Source of the DNA: JALZCH01 sp036400075
GTDB lineage: Bacteria > Acidobacteriota > Blastocatellia > Pyrinomonadales > Pyrinomonadaceae
Length of the DNA stretch: 29,218 nt
Reading direction: 5' to 3'
NCBI GenBank assembly: GCA_036400075.1
Contig: DASWLV010000218.1
Span: forward strand, 1-29,218
Shown here piece by piece: positions 26,830 through 29,218 of this stretch (position 1 is the first letter of the stretch; each line of letters begins with the position of its first letter). The notes under the pieces were generated by a model. That model did no database searches. It saw nothing but the letters and a program-made list of their open reading frames with translations, and was not told where the DNA came from. The position numbers were made by a program, and so were the translations under genes.

Positions 26830-28206
26830 ATGATGGTCACAATCTACACCTCTTTTTTAATGTTGATAATTAGCTTGTTCGGATTTTCAATGCCCGTTCA
26901 GGCGCAGGCGATTCCGAATCAATCGGCTGAAGGTTTGCAGAATCCGTTTCTGCTCAGGAAAAAATATCTCAGTCAAAACAACTACATCACGCCGATTTTT
27001 GAATTAAAGGCGCTGGAAGAAAAATACCTCGCTTCGCCGGGTATGAAATCTCTATATCTCGAAGCGATTATCCAGTTTGAAAGCTATGTCGGCAATTACG
27101 ACGAAGCGTATCGCTATGAAAATATGCTTTACGCCGAGTTTCCCTACTCGAAAAATATGATCGAGAAACTTAAAAAAGACATTACGGACATAAAAAGCTC
27201 GCCGATTGCCGACTATAAAATGCTCGATGCCGTCGCCGCGATTGATTCGATTGCGGACAGCCAGCAGGTGATAATGATCAACGAAGAACATCGCACGCCG
27301 TTTCATCGCGCTCTGACGCTTGAGCTTCTGGCAAAGCTTTACGCCAAAGGTTTTCGCTATTTCGCCGCCGAAACCGTTGATGAATCGGACGCGGAACTTA
27401 CCAAACGCGGCTATCCGACGCAAAACACCGGATTTTACACGGCTGATCCGGTTTACGCGGATGTCATTCGTGCGGCTTTAAAAATCGGCTACAAAATCGT
27501 GCCTTACGAAAGCGTTGATAAAACTTGTAAAGTGCCCGAAAACAATCCCGAATTTTGCAACGATCAACGCGAGCGCGGGCAAGCGCAGAATTTATATGAC
27601 CGAATTTTGAAAAACGATCCGCAGGCAAAGATTTTCGTCCACGTCGGTCGCGGTCATAATTCAAAAGCCGCGATTTCGGAAAACTTCAATTTTATGGCTT
27701 ATTACTTTCAGCAGCTAAGCAAAATTGAACCTTTTACGATTGACCAGCTTCGTTTCAGCGAGCGCCGCAACCCGGCGCTCGAACAACCGCTTTATCGCCT
27801 GCTAACCAAAGAAAACGTCTTGCAAAAACCGAGCGTTTATCAGGCGTCAAACGGTAAATTTTATAATATGGGCGCTGGCTACGATATGCTGATTTTCCAC
27901 CCACGCCTCAGTTATAAAAACGGTCGGGCGGCTTTTCTCGAAATGAACGGAATTCGCAAAGCCGAAAAGCCGGATTTAAAGAAATTAAAACTCGAATCAA
28001 ACAATCAAATGTTTACGGGAAAAGAACCTGTTTTAATTCAAGCATTAATCGCAGAAGAAAGCGCGGATGCCGTTCCTTTTGACCAAATTATTTTAGAGCC
28101 GAATCAGAAAATTCCGGTTTTAATGCTTTCAAAAGGCAATTTTAAAATTCGCGCGATGGACAAATACGGTAAAGTATTAGGTCAGTACGAAAATTCGATT
28201 AAGTGA
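26830..28206 (+). CDS. Secreted Tiki/EreA/ChaN-superfamily protein
   Basis: A 458-residue exported protein. Signal peptide at 1-25 (FLMLIISLFGFSMPVQAQA). An all-helical region spans about 40-125 (TPR-like). The catalytic-type domain (about 130-300) starts QQVIMINEEHRTPFHRALTLELLAKLYAKGFRYFAAETV, with E152/E153, H154, H159 and E181. It continues VPYES (E227) and AKIFVHVGRGHNSKA (H271, H276). This is the residue pattern of the Tiki superfamily (erythromycin esterase, TraB/PrgY, ChaN, haem-uptake proteins), predicted metal-dependent hydrolases. The remainder (about 300-458) is an uncharacterised beta-rich tail. GAAGGAAAG lies before ATG 26830. It stands between a terminator and the UV-endonuclease gene. 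Substrate unknown; superfamily placement is by motif only. Confidence 0.75.
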   Translation: MMVTIYTSFLMLIISLFGFSMPVQAQAIPNQSAEGLQNPFLLRKKYLSQNNYITPIFELKALEEKYLASPGMKSLYLEAIIQFESYVGNYDEAYRYENMLYAEFPYSKNMIEKLKKDITDIKSSPIADYKMLDAVAAIDSIADSQQVIMINEEHRTPFHRALTLELLAKLYAKGFRYFAAETVDESDAELTKRGYPTQNTGFYTADPVYADVIRAALKIGYKIVPYESVDKTCKVPENNPEFCNDQRERGQAQNLYDRILKNDPQAKIFVHVGRGHNSKAAISENFNFMAYYFQQLSKIEPFTIDQLRFSERRNPALEQPLYRLLTKENVLQKPSVYQASNGKFYNMGAGYDMLIFHPRLSYKNGRAAFLEMNGIRKAEKPDLKKLKLESNNQMFTGKEPVLIQALIAEESADAVPFDQIILEPNQKIPVLMLSKGNFKIRAMDKYGKVLGQYENSIK

Positions 28207-28267
28207 CGAAAGGCAAACTTGTCAAAGGTTTTCCTTCATCTTTAATTCACTGACAAATTGAGAATTT

Positions 28268-29218
28268 ATGAACGAACAAGGGGTAAAGGTAAAACCGGAA
28301 TTGGGATTGGTCTGCATCACGGCGTCTGAAGCCGTGCGTTATCGAACAATCACGCGCAAACGCCTTTTGGAATTTGACGAGAAAACGCAACGCGAAAAGT
28401 TGCACGAGCTTTACGCCGCAAATCTCGAACGATTTAATAATGCCGTCACTTTTTGCAAGGAAAACGGCATCCGGCTTTATCGCCTGACCAGCGGGCTTTT
28501 CCCTTTTGCCGACGAGCCTTACGGGCTGGAAGTTTTGCACGAATTTCGACCGCAGCTTGCCGAAACCGGACGACGCGCGCTGAACAACGGTTTGCGCGTC
28601 GTGCTTCATCCCGATCAATTTGTAGTTTTAAGCTCCGATTCGCCGACAGTCATTGAAAACAGCATCAAGATTTTGAAAATGCACGCTGAGATTTTCGATC
28701 TGCTCGAACAGCCGCGTTCCGAATGGGCTTTGATGAACATTCACGGCGGCAAATCAGACCGCGCCGAGAGATTAATCGAAACGGTTTTGAATTTACCGGA
28801 AAACGTTCGCTCTCGCATCACGTTTGAAAACGACGAACACGCTTACAGTTCGGCTCAAATTTTGGAAGTCTGCCGCCGCGCGTCAGTTCCGTTTGTTTTC
28901 GACGCGCATCACCACATTTGCCGCGAAAAATTGGAATCTTACGATGACAAGAGCGTTGAAGAAACGTTCTGGGCGGCGCGCGAAACGTGGAAAAATCCCG
29001 ATTGGCAATTAGTCCATATTTCAAACGGGCGCGAGCGTTTTAACGAGCGCTCGCACAGCGACGTGATAATGGCGATGCCCGCCGTTTTCCGCCACGCGCC
29101 GTGGATTGAAATCGAAGCCAAACACAAGGAAATCGCCATCGAAAAATTAAAAAACGAATGGCTCTGCAAATTGGATTTGCCCGAAGGCGGACAAGCCGTC
29201 GTTTTTCCTGCTGTCCAG
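28268..29218 (+). CDS. uvsE: UV-damage endonuclease (UvsE/UVDE), 3' end outside window
   Basis: A TIM-barrel endonuclease that nicks DNA 5' to UV photoproducts, independent of UvrABC. The frame from ATG 28268 stays open to the last base (317 codons). Motifs of the metal-bound active site are present: LGLVC (12-16), YRLTSGLFPF (71-80), VVLHPDQF (H114), MNIHGGK (H159), TFENDE (E187), VFDAHHH (D212, H214-H216), VHISNGR (H250) and EIEAKHKE (E281, E283, K285). Length so far is close to the Thermus/Deinococcus enzyme (about 300), so only a C-terminal tail is missing. The start has no clear ribosome site. The gene is 61 bp after the Tiki-type gene. Function is confident. Confidence 0.93.
   Translation, partial: MNEQGVKVKPELGLVCITASEAVRYRTITRKRLLEFDEKTQREKLHELYAANLERFNNAVTFCKENGIRLYRLTSGLFPFADEPYGLEVLHEFRPQLAETGRRALNNGLRVVLHPDQFVVLSSDSPTVIENSIKILKMHAEIFDLLEQPRSEWALMNIHGGKSDRAERLIETVLNLPENVRSRITFENDEHAYSSAQILEVCRRASVPFVFDAHHHICREKLESYDDKSVEETFWAARETWKNPDWQLVHISNGRERFNERSHSDVIMAMPAVFRHAPWIEIEAKHKEIAIEKLKNEWLCKLDLPEGGQAVVFPAVQ

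Noticed and set aside
28247..28618. 123-codon minus-strand frame near the right end
   Set aside because: Antisense to the UV-damage endonuclease gene, which runs open to the window edge with all family motifs.

Overview
The window looks like a chromosomal segment of a Gram-negative soil or sediment bacterium, most likely Acidobacteriota of the class Blastocatellia (Pyrinomonadales-like). This is inferred from the gene families: a DUF3738/TIGR03435 'soil-associated' domain fused to a TlpA thioredoxin, an ECF sigma / zinc anti-sigma / HEAT-repeat operon, many secreted proteins, a GyrB with the long Gram-negative insertion, and moderate GC. No transposase, integrase, phage gene, rRNA or CRISPR array was found. 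One tRNA gene, tRNA-Ser(UGA), is present.

Layout. 1-2097 (minus): aromatic amino acid genes, pheA followed by a DAHP synthase cut by the window edge, with a palindromic spacer between them. 2186-4969 (plus): a zinc-ribbon membrane protein, acetate kinase and an M23 peptidase, closed by a perfect palindromic terminator. 5027-6060 (minus): a membrane-anchored YciE/YciF (DUF892) ferritin-like protein translationally coupled to a 74-residue protein. 6412-10017 (minus): recF-gyrB, with gyrB starting at TTG and recF apparently leaderless. 10197-11555 (plus): a TlpA-like thioredoxin, tRNA-Ser and a FadR-type TetR regulator whose start abuts a palindrome matching the Bacillus FadR box. 11607-12632 (minus): an SLBB polysaccharide-export protein. 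12974-14608 (plus): a glycine-zipper secreted protein and an MscS channel. 14763-15632 (minus): ispH. 15697-16351: a DUF433/DUF5615 toxin-antitoxin module bounded by a perfect 22-bp direct repeat. 16330-19578 (minus): a Ski2-like helicase lacking its first RecA domain, a conserved hypothetical and a PlsC-type acyltransferase. 19567-29218 (plus): a secreted M14 peptidase, sigma/anti-sigma/HEAT operon, TlpA-DUF3738 fusion, a Tiki/EreA-superfamily secreted protein and a UV-damage endonuclease cut by the window edge.

How the parts relate. Most genes are housekeeping or envelope functions in short operons separated by strong palindromic terminators. The accessory signals are: (i) the toxin-antitoxin cassette, which apparently integrated at the 3' end of the helicase gene and rebuilt that end; (ii) two clusters of regularly spaced, non-identical hairpins (21954-22138 and 25286-25470) that share architecture but not sequence; (iii) a hairpin that appears to serve both as tRNA terminator and as FadR operator; and (iv) promoters whose -10 element lies exactly six bases before an ATG (recF and the antitoxin), implying leaderless mRNAs.
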